From: Diphasiastrum complanatum
Lineage: Eukaryota > Streptophyta > Lycopodiopsida > Lycopodiales > Lycopodiaceae
DNA length: 64,000 nucleotides
NCBI GenBank assembly: GCA_029204225.1
Contig: CM055094.1
Span: forward strand, 21,946,657 to 22,010,656
Reading direction: 5' to 3'
In this document: positions 48,701 to 59,415 of the stretch, piece after piece
How positions within the stretch are numbered: position 1 is the stretch's first letter
Layout: every line of letters begins with the position of its first letter
Made by a program: the position numbers and the translations under genes
Notes under the pieces: model-generated
Database searches by the model: none
What the model was told of the DNA's origin: nothing
The model's input: the letters and a program-made list of their open reading frames with translations, nothing else

Positions 48701-49178
48701 TGCTCTCTCACGTGATGGAGGATTTCCCTTCTCGAGAATCTGGCGTGTTGTTCATCCTCGCTATAAAGTGCCTGCAAATGCAGTCTGGATTTGCTCGTTC
48801 TTCTGCATTCTCATTGGACTTCCTATACTAAAACTGAATGTGGTGTTTACTGCAATTACATCAGTATGCACAATCGGCTGGGTGGGAGGCTATGCGGTAC
48901 CGATCTTTGCACGAATGATTATGCCACCAGAAAATTTCAAACCAGGACCTTTTTATCTTGGCAAAGCAAGCCCATACATTTGCTTGGTTGCCTTTCTGTG
49001 GATTTGTTACACATGCTCAGTATTTCTTCTTCCAACACAGTATCCCCTCCAGTGGGGTACTTTCAACTATGCACCCGTAGCTTTAGGATTTGTATTGACA
49101 GCAATAATGTTGTGGTGGTTTCTTGATGCACGAAAATGGTTCAAAGGTCCAGTTAGAAATGTCGACAATGAAGTGTAA
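42745..49178 (+). CDS. BAT1: amino acid/GABA permease of the BAT1 type, 7 exons
   Basis: Exons 42745-42888, 44118-44300, 44918-45037, 45590-45784, 47407-47712, 48231-48413 and 48696-49178 join in phase into 537 residues. All six introns are GT-AG and phase 0; the longest are 1229 and 1622 bp. The protein is an APC-superfamily transporter of the amino acid/choline (ACT) family. It has a soluble N-terminus with LNELGYKQELRREM, then about 12 hydrophobic spans starting TLFKTLAISFSTMTLFTG. Family signatures include GITPLYGSSL, SLFGYDAAAHLTEETKGAEK and the C-terminal YAPVALG with ARKWFKGP. Arabidopsis BAT1/GABP moves amino acids both ways and carries GABA into mitochondria; substrate and location here are inferred. 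Length is close to the family norm of about 520. ATG 42745 is the first in frame and matches the family N-terminus. Long small-ORF runs inside introns are not part of it. Copia F lies about 390 bp past the stop. Confidence 0.93.
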
Positions 49179-49566
49179 TGTACAGCTTATACATAATCCA
49201 GGGAATAAGCTGTCAGTTCTGCTGCAGCTGTGCAGAGTTCTATGTGACAATGAGATATCCAAAGGGCTGGATCATCTAATACCCATTTTTGTATTCCATG
49301 GTTTTTATAGTATTCTTTTCAAAGCAAACCACTATGCCATAGCCAATGTGGACACCACTCCAATTTGATTGAAATGTTGTTATATCTTGCACTCTATCTT
49401 TCCAAAGAAAAATGTCAGCTTACAGTAGCATGATTTCCATAAAAAGTCTATCTGACTGCTCCAAGGTTGTGTCATGTAGCACAGGAAAGAAATCAAGTCC
49501 CTTGAACGGCTCTATTCCAATGTCTCCTTTATTCAGATCCAAGTTGTTACAAATCTGTGCATTCTA
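49179..49566 (+). other. 3' flank of the permease gene
   Basis: Likely 3' UTR and short intergenic DNA up to the end of Copia F. No clear AATAAA is placed at a convincing distance. No other gene seen. Confidence 0.5.
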
Positions 49567-49639
49567 CTGGCGTCGGGGACAATGCTGGTGCCAGTGGTGC
49601 CGTAAGTAAAGCTTATAAAGGTAGCTTTCCAACAAGAAT

Positions 49640-50547
49640 CTAGAAACCACGAATCATCTGAATTCGCATTTTTGTCTTTGACCATAAAAGCGTCGTCGTC
49701 CATTTTGACTTCTGGGGATGCTGTAACTATATTTGCTTGTTGATCATGTTGCTTGGCTGCATTCTTTGCTTTGAGAATTTGACAATCCTGGATCTCATGG
49801 TTATTGCGCTTGCAATACCTACAAAACATGTTCTTCTTCGACGAATGTGGATTCGATGATTGTTCTTGACTTTGAGTCTATTTCTGATTAGATGCAGACT
49901 GCTTGGAGCTTTTCTACTTCTGTCATTTCGAGCCCTTGTTGACATATAGAGCATGAGATGAAGAGATAGACGAAGTGTCTTGACTTCTTCAATTATCTTC
50001 TTGTAGCAACATAGTGATAACTTTGGTAAGAGTTAGATCTGAGTGTGTCGTGATGATCATTACCCAGTTCTCATACGTAGAGGGCAGGTTTGAAAGCAAT
50101 GTCATAATTATGTCTTGATCGTCTATGACTGATTTGACAGCAGCCATCTGTTGCAAGAGATTCTGAAACTGGTTAATATGATTCTGAAGAGAATCATTGT
50201 TCGACATCTTGAGTGTGAAGAATTTCCTTCGAAGATGTAATTTGGTAGTTATGTCTCTCGCATCATATAGTGAGCTCAGGATGTCCCAAACTTCTTTTGA
50301 AGTTTTGGCTTCAGCTACATAGCCAATTCGAGTATCTGATATATTGAGGATAACGCGTGAAAGCTTTACCATCCTTCGATTTCCATTTTGAGTTTTATGT
50401 GTCGTCTTCAGACTTTACTTTGATACCTGTAACAACATCCCACAACTCGTTGGCGATTAGCAAGGTCTTCATCTTAAATTTTCATAAATGATAATTGGAT
50501 TCATTCAGCTTGCCTGCGATAAGACTGGTTTTATTTTGAGAATCCAT
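49640..50547 (-). pseudogene. Copia F gag pseudogene
   Basis: It begins MDSQNKTSLIAGKLNESNY and soon hits a stop. The frame 50372-49989 is open with SLYDARDITTKLHLRRKFF and MTLLSNLPSTYENW. After a frame change the knuckle CRYCKRNNHEIQDC (CX2CX4HX4C) lies near 49825-49787, then FMVKDKNANSDDSWFLDS. It is colinear with H and homologous to L. Confidence 0.85.
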
Positions 50548-50735
50548 CTAGAACTTTAGTCTGATGATGTTAAGAGAGATACCGTGTTGTGCTACAATTG
50601 GAAATCAATTCTCTGATACCGAAACAAATTGATTCGAACTGAAGAATAATTTGATATCGCGAAAGATATCAAGTATAAGATCTTGCGCTCTAATATAATA
50701 GTATTAGGCCTTGAAGAATCAACGTTCCAATACCA

Positions 50736-51583
50736 TGTTGGAAAGAGGTGTGAAAGGATAGATCGAATAGCATCAAGTAAAAAAAATTTGAACGACAAGA
50801 ATTTAAACTTATTGTGCACAACGAATAAACTATTTTTCTCTTTCTCTATGCATGACTATGTTTATCAATTTCAAACAAAACAATAGTGATAGAAATCACG
50901 TTCGATCTTATAGTAATCAACTTTGAAATCATGGATATTAAGTGATTACGTAGTCAAACATTGAGGCATTGAATTATCAGACAAATAATAAGAGATTATC
51001 AGTAACAAAGACATTAAAAAGAAGCATTCATACTGACATGATATTGAACGCAATAAAGGATAGATTGATTTAGTGAAAGAAATAAATCAGAATGGAAATG
51101 AGCACAAAGTAATTGCGGATCAAAGCCACGTGCTCTGAGCTATCTCCAAGTAACTATAACTTTGTCTTAATTAAGCACTTCCGATAATAAGCAGTGCGCA
51201 ATAGCAAACTCTAAATCAACTCTAAAGAACTGAGCTAGAATGCTCAAGTGTGTTCAAGGTCCCCTATTTATACTAAGAAAAATGCGGCAACGTCCAATAG
51301 TAGGACAACTAATTAGGTCACAATCCTAATGGACGGTGAGCTGGCATCCATCTGGTTGAATCTTCCTGAAAATTTACTTGCTAAATGGTTAGGGCAAGTC
51401 TGTAGCTTCAATTCAAGTGGAACGTTAACTGTCAATCAACTGACATGGTCGAAGTCTCCGAAGTGGCTGAGGTCTTCGAAGTCGTTGAAGTTACAAAAGT
51501 GGCTGAAGTCACCGAAGTTCCTGAAGTCTTTGAAGTTTGTCGATGATGTCAATAAATGTCAGAGCCACCTATGAGCCCCAACA
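50736..51583 (-). repeat. 5' LTR of Copia F
   Basis: 848 bp with ends tgttgg and ccaaca. Its right part carries a 9-bp minisatellite (gaagt-based) at 51451-51540. It lies back to back with the plus-strand Copia G. Confidence 0.85.
51451..51540. repeat. degenerate 9-bp minisatellite in the Copia F LTR
   Basis: gaagt recurs at multiples of nine bases (gaagtctcc, gaagtggct, gaggtcttc, gaagtcgtt and so on), about ten units. In the minus-strand element it lies in U3 near the LTR start. The homologous tract in H (55491-55598) has one or two more units. Confidence 0.85.
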
Positions 51584-51592
51584 TTTTTTTAA

Positions 51593-52505
51593 GTGGTGGG
51601 ACTCACTTGTTTATTATTGTGTAAGAAATACCCACAACACAGACTCAAAGTCAATTACAATAATCAGATCCACAATCAAAGAAGAAGATGTTTTGCAGGT
51701 ATTGCAAGCGTAATAACCATGAGATCAAGGATTGCTGAATTCTCCAAGCGAAGAATGCAGCCAAGCAACCTAATCAACAAGCAAACACAATTTCATCATC
51801 TCCCCAGGTCAAAGTGGACGAAGGCGCATTCATGGTCAAAGATCAAAGCATATTTTTGGATGATTCATGGTTTTTAGATTCTGGAGCAACTCAACACATG
51901 ACCAATCAACGTGAGATCTTCAACTCCTACATGCCTTATAGCACGAAAAAATTTGTTCATCTTGGTGACAATAGTACTCACACTATTGAAGGTGAAGGTA
52001 CTATAAGATTGCGGTTCCAGCATGATCGATTCAAATTACTATCAAAGGTCTTATATGTTCTTAAACTCTCTACAAATCTGTTATCAATAAGTAGAACTAT
52101 AGATTTAGGTCATAAGGTAGAATTCGAATCTAATCAATGCAAAATTATTGATAGGAGTAATAAGATCCTTGCACTTGGCAAGAGGCAGGGTTACTTATAC
52201 ATATTGGCACATTGTTATTCTGAGTCTAGTCAGGCCTTGAAAACCTCTGTTCTAGTCAATAAAGCATTACTATGGCATCATCGCTTAGGACACTTGAATT
52301 ATGCATCTATTTTGAACATGTCCAAACAATCCATGGTTCTTGATCTTGACTATCCTTCTGGTAAGGTCGATCTCCCTGTCTGTCATAGCTGCATCCTTGG
52401 AAAGCAGACTAGGATTCCTTTTAGATCAAACCATAGGCATGCAGCAAAAGATCTGTTAGATGTTGTTCATACAGATATATGTGGACCTATGCAAACTCCT
52501 TCATT
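51593..52505 (+). pseudogene. Copia G knuckle, protease and integrase start, truncated
   Basis: The knuckle CRYCKRNNHEIKDC is at about 51691-51735, followed by a stop. Protease is SWFLDSGATQHMTN near 51870. The pre-integrase region follows (LLWHHRLGHLNYASIL ... CHSCILGKQTRIPF, an HHCC zinc site), then the integrase start VVHTDICGPMQTPSLCG, where homology ends at about 52505. One frame is open for 262 codons (51814-52602), but its last 30 codons are not Copia. No gag or LTR is attached. Same family as F and H. Confidence 0.88.
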
Positions 52506-53601
52506 GTGTGGATGCACCCGTGCTTACACTGTGGGTAGCACCTTGCACAATAGTTGTCCTGATGAATCCCAAGCAATGGCCATCCATGTGAGATCTGCAT
52601 AGCTGACTAGCCAGTCGGCTCTATACCACATGTAGCGCAGGCATCCCAAAGGGAGTCGGAAATCACGACTTAGCTTCATGGCTTTCAACTCTTGCCGTCC
52701 AAACCCACTTAACATATAAGCAGCCAACTCGCCAACAATGATCAAACTTAACCAGCTTGAAGTTCAGAAACCAACATTGGGATCCAACTAGGCGCCATGC
52801 CAGATCAGAGGTCCCGATGTGGGTAAGTTCCCTCCAAGCAAGCCACCCGACATACATCAAACTTAACTAACTCGAAGCTTCGTTACAAATGAGTAACACC
52901 CATTTCAAGAGCTAAACCCATTCACATTCATGCAAGCAACACTCAGAACCACAAGCCGTGACAAATATGAAGACAACTAGTTCCTAGACCGAATGATCTT
53001 GACAACATACCGCTGGCGTCCCGGACCGAATTGCCCTGATGGCATACTGCTGGCACCTAGGATACGACCCTCGGATAAGTGCCAAATCAAAAAGTTTGAA
53101 GCGGCCTTACAATTGGCGCTTTTACCGAACATTGAAACCCATAAGGTAATCAGAGTCAGTTTGAGAAAAATCCCACTTTATTAATAAATTTGAGAAGGTT
53201 ACATTTCAAGTGTGTGACTGATTCAAGTCTCCGGGGCACTGGCATGCCAAGGCGGGTGCCAGGACAACATTCCAACAAGAGAGGCTGAGACTTGGTTGGA
53301 GCTCGTCCTGAGTCGCAACCCACATTCCCCTATAGTTTTGGTGGGATTCGCCACCTCCCCTCATACCAAGTGCTTTGTCCAAGATGGTAAAGCATGTTTT
53401 CTCTCTCTAGTCTAGAAAGTTCTCTCTCTAGAAGTTATTGATCTCCAAGCTTCCTTTAATCATGCCTAGATTGTGTGAAGTGATTGCACATCGATCCGAG
53501 CTCTCTGGCCTTTACTAGAACCGATCAAAGTTTTTCATCCATAGAAACTTGGCGCTGACTAGATTCTGGTCACAATGGCGCAAGGAGCAGCAATGGCGCT
53601 G
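52506..53601. other. GC-richer block of unknown origin, no gene
   Basis: 1.1 kb with higher GC than its neighbours, between Copia G and Copia H. It contains repeated ggcat(a/g)ctggca-like words (near 53035-53060 and 53238-53255) and a tctctctctagtctagaaag stretch near 53400 resembling the one near 2490-2540. It may be an LTR or leader of an unrelated Gypsy element. No frame, primer site or LTR pair was found. Confidence 0.4.
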
Positions 53602-53689
53602 CTGGCGTCGGGAACAATGTTGGTGCCAGTGGCACCGTAAGTAAAGCTTATAAATGTAGCTTTCCAACAGGATTCTAGAAACCATGAAT

Positions 53690-54587
53690 CATCTGAATCT
53701 GCATTTTTGTCTTTGACCATAAAAGCAGCGCCTTCGTCCATTTTGACTTATGGGGATGCTATAACTATATTTGCTTGTCGATCATGTTGCTTGGCTGCAT
53801 TCTTTGCTTTGAGAATTCAACAATCCTGGATCTCATGGTTATTGCACTTGCAATACTTGCAAAACATCTTCTTCCTTTGACAAATGTGGATTCGATGATT
53901 GTTCTTGACTTTGAGTCTATTTTTGATTAGATGCAGACTGCTTGGAGCTTTTCTACTTCTGTCATTTCGAGCCCTTGTTGACATATAGAGCATGAGATGA
54001 AGAGGTAGACGAAATGTCCTGACTTCTTCAATTATCTTCTTGCAGCAACATAGTGATAACTTTGGTAAGAGTTAAATTTGAGGGTGTCGTAATGATCATT
54101 ACCCAGTTCTCATACATAGAGGACAGGCTTGAAAGCAATGTCATAATTACATCTTGATCGTCTATGACTGATTTGATAGCAGCCATCTGTTGCAAGAGAT
54201 TCTAAAACTAGTTAGTATGATTATGAAGAGAATCATTGTTCGACATCTTGAGTGTGAAGAATTTCCTTCGAAGATGTAACTTGGTAGTTACGTCTCTCGC
54301 ATCATATAGTGAGCTCAAGATGTCCCAAACTTCTTTTGAAGTTTTGGCTTCAGCTACATGGCCAATTTGAGTATCTTATATAATGAGGATAATGAGCGTG
54401 AAAGCTTTACCATCCTTTGATTTCCATTTTGAGTCTTCTGTGTCAACTTCAGGCTTTACTTTGACCCTGTAACAACATCCCACAACTCGTTGGCGATTAG
54501 CAAGGTCTTCATCTTAAATTTCCATAACTGATAATTGGATCCATTCAGCTTGTCTGCGATAAGACTGGCTTTATTTTGAGAATGCAT
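53690..54587 (-). pseudogene. Copia H gag pseudogene
   Basis: The start is ATG 54587 (MHSQNKA, where F has MDSQNKT). It is colinear with F gag but with more stops and small indels, so no long frame remains. The knuckle is degraded (CKYCKCNNHEIQDC followed by a stop). The frame 53741-53559 repeats the F-type end, where the protease start runs into CWKATFISFTYGATG. Confidence 0.85.
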
Positions 54588-54774
54588 CTAGAACTTTAGT
54601 CTGATGATGTTAAGAGAGATACCATGTTGTGCTATATTGGAAATCAATTCTTTGATACCGAAACAAATTGATTCGAATTAAAGAATAATTTCATATTGTG
54701 AAAGATATCAATTATAAGAGCTTGCACTCTAATATAATAGTATTAGGTCTTGAAGAATCAACGTTCTGATACCA

Positions 54775-55635
54775 TGTTGGAAAGATGTGTGAAAGGATAG
54801 GTCGAATAGAATCAAATAAAAAAAATTCGAACAACAAGAACTAAAACTTATTGTGCACAACGAATAAACTATTTTTCTCTTTCTCTATGCATGACTATGC
54901 CTATCAATTTTGAACAAAACAATAGTGATAGAAATCACGTTCGATCTTATAGTAACTAACTTTGAAATCATTGATATTATAGTGATTACGTAGTCAAACA
55001 TTAAGGCATTGAATTATCAGACAAATAATAAGAGATTATCAGTTACAAAGGCATTACAGAGAAGCATTCATATTGACATGATATTGGACGCAATAAAGGA
55101 TAGATTGATTTAGTAAAAGAAATAAATCAGAATGGAAATGAGCACAAAGGAATTACGAATCAAAGCCACGTGCTCTGAGTTATCTCCGAGTAACTGTAAC
55201 TCTGTCTGAATTAAGCACTTCCGATAATAAGCAGTGCGCAATAGCAAACTCTAAATCAACTCTAAGGAACTGAGCTAGAATGCTCAAGTGTGTTCAAGCT
55301 CCTCTATTTATACTAAGCAAAATGCGGCAATGTCCAATAGTAGGACAGCTAATTAGGTCACAATCCTAATGGACAGTGAGCTGGCATCAATCCGGTTGAA
55401 TTTTCTTGAAAATTTCCTTGCTAAACGGTTTGGGCAAGTCTGTAGCTTCAATTCAAGTGGAACGTTAATTGTCAATCAACTAACATGGCCGAAGTCTCTG
55501 AAGTGGCCGAGGCCTTCGAAGTCGTTGAAGTTACCAAAGTGGCCGATGTCATTGAAGTGACCGAAGTCATTGAAGTTTCCAAAGTCTTTGAAGTTTGTCG
55601 ATGATGTCAATAAATGTCAGAGCCACCTATGAGCC
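54775..55635 (-). repeat. 5' LTR of Copia H, end missing
   Basis: About 861 bp starting tgttggaaagatgtg, colinear with the F LTR, including the 9-bp minisatellite at 55491-55598. The final bases of the LTR are lost at the junction with the DNA at 55636. Confidence 0.85.
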
Positions 55636-55689
55636 ATTTCCAAGTTGTTTTGTAGAATGTGTAGAAACACGAAAAAAAAAACTGCAGGT

Positions 55690-56050
55690 CTAGATAATGA
55701 GTTGGATGAAGATTAAAATGTCGATTAGTAGGAGAATAATCCAACACAATGTGATCTCTTTTTCCTAGAATCCTTGCCATCCAATCCTTCGTCTTCCTCC
55801 CTGATGGCATCAGACACGGTTGTCTTTAAGGTCTCATACTCATCATTAGATCTCTAAGCTCACGTCTAATCCATCTAGGGAGTCCTACCAAGAACCAAAT
55901 TATGAGCATCTTTTCGGTAGGCTATTCTTGTACTTGACTTTTTAAACACTTGACATGTTCTATGTAGTCTTGTACTTTCTCATCTTTTGCCATCTTGATG
56001 TTACTCGATTTGACAAAAGGACTTTCGATCAAACAAAAAACCAAGAAATC
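55690..56050 (-). pseudogene. Gypsy gag fragment
   Basis: Read on the minus strand: KMAKDEKVQDYIEHVKCLKS, then after a stop IIWFLVGLPRWIRRELRDL, then in a shifted frame SDAIREEDE. This matches the Gy2 gag block (DYIERVKCLRYE, FLSGLPKQIKREL, DAIREEDED). It is a separate, more diverged Gypsy copy. The flank 56051-56340 shows nothing else. Confidence 0.75.
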
Positions 56051-56340
56051 TATTCCATAATGCATAAGGAAAGAAAGCAAGAAACTAAACTAGATTCATA
56101 ACCACACATAAAAACTGGAAGGGCATGATCATAAGAGCATCACTCAAGAAAGCCATCATGATCAAGGAGCTGATTGCTTGCCAATACTCGTGGAGGTTCT
56201 TCTCATTAATCACGAGTAGAGACAATATATAAAAGGCTCCCTCATAGAAGAGGAGACCTCTTAATTTCAAAAATCCAGTCCCAGAGTCATACATACAAAA
56301 CATGAAGAAGAGAACACAGTCTAACGATTAAAAAAATTTC

Positions 56341-56853
56341 ATACTCTACTAATTTTCTTGAGGCTGCTTGACGTACAGACAGAAAGCTTAGGTGAGCTTC
56401 ATTAATCATCGCTAAAAAATGCTCTCCAGATTTTGGAAATCAGTGTAATGGCAATTTTTCCACATCTAAAGCAAATTAGCATCTCATTTCAAGTGAAACA
56501 AATCATGTTGTTTAGGACACTTCAACTTAAAAGATGAAAAACAAAACACACTTGTGAGCAGACCTCTACACATGGGAGATCAATCCTAAACTCATGGTGT
56601 AGCACATTCTACCAATAAAAAGGTGCCATGTGGCATATAGCTAGAAAACTAGATTTTGGCCATTTTAGCCACTAGATCTCAAATCAAATGATATGTACAG
56701 CCTATATGATTGATCTAAATGATATATGCATTTAATTCACACCTAGGAACAGGCTCCACACGTGTAATCATGATATGTACATAGATTTGGCCTAGATCAA
56801 GCATGATTTTGACATTTTCACACTTCTCAGAATCTAGCTTGGTAGATTTAACA
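56341..56853 (-). repeat. probable 3' LTR part of Copia I
   Basis: On the minus strand the RNase H stop codon TAA overlaps an LTR-like start TGTTAAATCTACC at 56853. The left limit is not determined, and no partner LTR is in the window. Confidence 0.5.
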
Positions 56854-57475
56854 TGCTCTATCTACAACTCCAAGTGCTAATCTTAACTTTATGAATGGAT
56901 CCTTTGCCAATGTCTTGGTAAGTATGTCAGCAATACAATCTGAAGATGGAACATGAATGAGCTTAATCTCATTTGCTTGAACTTTCTCTCTCACAAAATG
57001 GTGTGAAATTTCAATGTGCTTGGTCCGAGCATGGAAGATCGGATTGTTGGCAAGTTGTTGGGCTGCTTGATTGTCACAATAAATACATGGAATGTCTTCA
57101 GCCTTGATCACTTGAAGCTCCTCCAAAAGTCTTCTTAGCCATAGGATCTCCTTTGTTGTTGTTGTCATAGCTTTGTACTCGGATTCGGTCGATGAAAGAG
57201 AGATGGTATCTTGCTTTTTGGAAAGCCAAGATATAACTTCTCCACATAAGAATGTAGCAAAGGCATTTGTGGATCTTCTATCCACTTTGTCACCTGCAAA
57301 ATCTGAGTTCGAGGATGCTCTCAAACAAAAATTAGTCCCTGGATACACAATGCCAAAGTTTCTTGTAGCCAAGATGTACCTTAACACTCTTTTGGCACTT
57401 TTCCAATGACATATTAGTGGAATTTGCATGTATTGACTCCATTTGCCAACACAAAAGCTAAGATCTGGTCATCAA
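56848..57475 (-). pseudogene. Copia I RNase H fragment
   Basis: A 193-codon open frame (57429-56848). It contains HWKSAKRVLRYI, SNSDFAGDKVDRRST (first Asp), SLSSTESEYKAM (Glu), IYCDNQAAQQLA (Asp) and the HARTKHIEISHHFVREK and ADILTKTLAKDPF tail, so the RNase H catalytic set is complete. Homology continues rightward to about 57475, then ends. No RT precedes it, so it is a truncated element despite the open frame. Confidence 0.85.
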
Positions 57476-57862
57476 GAATATTGTCCTTCCTTTTCCCATG
57501 CTGATGACTTTTTTGACTTTTGCTCATCAGTCTTTCCTCATTTTGTCTTGTTTTTGTTTTGTTATTTTTTTATTTTTATTTTTTTTCAAACAAAAACTGA
57601 ACAACTAAATATTGAAAACAAAAGATTGAAAATAAAATTAGACTTTTCGAGATTTGTCAAGGATGGTGCAACCGATTGTATCGAATTTGACCCTCCAACC
57701 TGAATCAATGATTCTGCTAACCGAGAGCAGATTCTTGGTTAGATTTGGAACATGGAGAACATTGGATAGCAACTTGACTTCACCTTTCTGAAATTCGATT
57801 CTAACTGTTCCTTCACCTTGGATCGAATGTGATGAGCTGTCTTGCTGAACTGGCGAAACAGG
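57476..57862 (-). pseudogene. Copia protease-region fragment of the L family
   Basis: About 57650-57862, read on the minus strand, closely matches 9465-9660 of Copia L at the base level (catcacattcgatccaagg; ccaagaatctgctctc). This places it between protease and integrase of that family. The stretch 57476-57649 is T-rich with no feature. It cuts Gy3 at its integrase end. Confidence 0.75.
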
Positions 57863-58875
57863 CTACCAAAACTTGCATAATTGGTTGCCATTCATCGGAG
57901 TATCAAGAATTACTGCGCCATAGTTTAGGATTCCCTTTATTTTATACGGGCCTTCATCGCTAAACTTCAATTTTTCCTTGATCAACTTGGTTTTGTACAT
58001 CAGTACAAGATCTTCTGTTTTTAGATCCTTTTTGTGCAATTGACGATCGTGCCATGCCTTTCGGCGGGCTTTCTCTGCTGCTAATGCATGAACTGCCATC
58101 AATCGTGTTTCACATAATTTGTGCAATGCTTCATGACGAAGTTGTAAAGGCTTATCATTATTTAACTATTCTATTGCCGCTATGCGTAAAGATGCGATTA
58201 AAAACTCAATCGGCATGACAACATCTTGATCATAAACCAGTTGAAAGGGTGTTTGATTTGTACTACTTTTGTAAGCGGTTTTGAAATATAGTTTATGTTC
58301 CCAATCAGACCGACTCACTTTGATTGTCTTTGTCATAATAGTGCAGAGCATCTTATTGGAAGATTCAGCTTGGCCATTCCCGCTGGGATAGTAGGGAGTA
58401 CCAAATCAGGATAAATAGGACCAACATAATCCAGTCCCCATTTTTCAAATGGTGCTTGCGATAAAATCGGATGCAAGGGTTCATAGTTCTGTCTAGTAGG
58501 CCGTCGTGCTCGCTGGCAAACATCACATGTCTAAATATAATTTTCTGTGTCGCGTAGGCCACCAACATCCTAATTTCAAAAGTTTGCGAGCAGTAATATC
58601 TGTAGAGAAGTGTCCTCCACCCATGCCATCATGTGAAAACATGATTAAATCAGGGATTTCATGCGGTAAAACACATCTACGTAGTCTGACCCACGACGAT
58701 GTAATTTTCCTGCAATCAATTGATAAGGTTGAGCCTTATGGATCAATTTTCTCTTCTGTACTTTTATCAAAGAGTCATCCGGTTGTCCTAGCATCAAGTA
58801 CTCAACAATATCCGCTGCCCACTCAAGTACTACTTCTACATAGAACAATGCAACATCTGGTAACTCATCATCCAC
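57863..58875 (-). pseudogene. Gypsy Gy3 integrase pseudogene
   Basis: It begins with the RNase H/integrase linker (WAADIVEYLMLGQPDDSL ... YQLIAGKLHRRGSDY). The H2C2 zinc site survives in two frames (HDGMGGGHFS and CDVCQRARRP). The first catalytic region is FEKWGLDYVGPIYPD, but from there the sequence jumps to NGQAESSNK, so the second Asp and the Glu are deleted. The C-terminal domain is clear: ARRKAWHDRQLHKKDL and LKFSDEGPYKIKGIL, the GPY/F module typical of Gypsy. Several frames and stops are involved. Confidence 0.85.
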
Positions 58876-58876
58876 T

Positions 58877-59415
58877 TCATACTTTTTCCAATCGATCCAG
58901 GTGGTCTATATCTATACTATGGACTCCCAGTTCATCCAAGTATATTTCAAAGAATTTCTGTAGATAATCTTTAAAAGCCAATTGCATTACTCTTTGGAAC
59001 GAACTTGTTGTATTACAGAGTCCAAACGACATTATTTTGTAAGCATCGGTGTCCCATTCTGTTGCAAAAGCTGTTCTATGGCAATCTGTAGGAGCAATCT
59101 TAACCTGGTTGTAACCACTAAATCCATCTAGGAAAATATAAGTTTCCGCTCCAGCAAGGCAATCCAAAATGCTTTCAGTAAAAGGTAGTGGAAAGTGATC
59201 CTTTCGTGTCACTCTATTCAAAGCCTTGAGATTCAAACAAATTCTCAATTTCCCATTCTTCTTAGGAACAATGACATTTGGTGAGATCCATTCGGTATGC
59301 TCGATCTCATAAATGAAATTGGCATCAAGCAATCTCTGAAGTTCTTTCTTTATCAGATCCGCAACATTAGGATTACAGCGACAGAACTTTGTAACCTTTG
59401 GAACTGCATCAGGTA
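58877..59415 (-). pseudogene. Gypsy Gy3 reverse transcriptase pseudogene
   Basis: Homology starts near 59415 (FCRCNPNVADLIKKELQRLL) and runs through ISPNVIVPKKNGKLRICLNL, HFPLPFTESILDCLAG and FLDGFSGYNQVKIAP. The active site reads IYLDELGVHS, with the second Asp of YxDD changed to Glu. Shortly after it the sequence jumps to the integrase linker, so the thumb and RNase H are deleted. Confidence 0.88.

Larger units (their letters stand above)
49567..51583 (-). mobile_element. Copia F: 5' LTR, gag and knuckle, with a foreign tail
   Basis: 5' LTR 50736-51583, degenerate primer site 50724-50735 (gttccaatacca), gag from ATG 50547. After the knuckle and the protease start DDSWFLDS, the sequence turns into about 70 bp that are not Copia (CWKATFISFTYGTTG in the same frame) and ends at 49567. 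The rest of pol and the 3' LTR are absent. Copia H is a direct copy of the same structure, junction included. Confidence 0.85.
53602..55635 (-). mobile_element. Copia H, direct copy of Copia F
   Basis: 2034 bp closely matching F over its whole length in the same orientation. It includes the non-Copia tail at its left (ctggcgtcggga to gctttccaaca) and the LTR (54775-55635). The primer site gttctgatacca at 54763-54774 is better kept than in F. The LTR is cut at 55635, just before the expected ccccaaca end. Confidence 0.88.

Noticed and set aside
56848-57429. Functional stand-alone RNase H gene
   Set aside because: It is open with all catalytic residues, but it ends exactly at an LTR-like start and lacks RT upstream; it is the 3' end of a truncated Copia.
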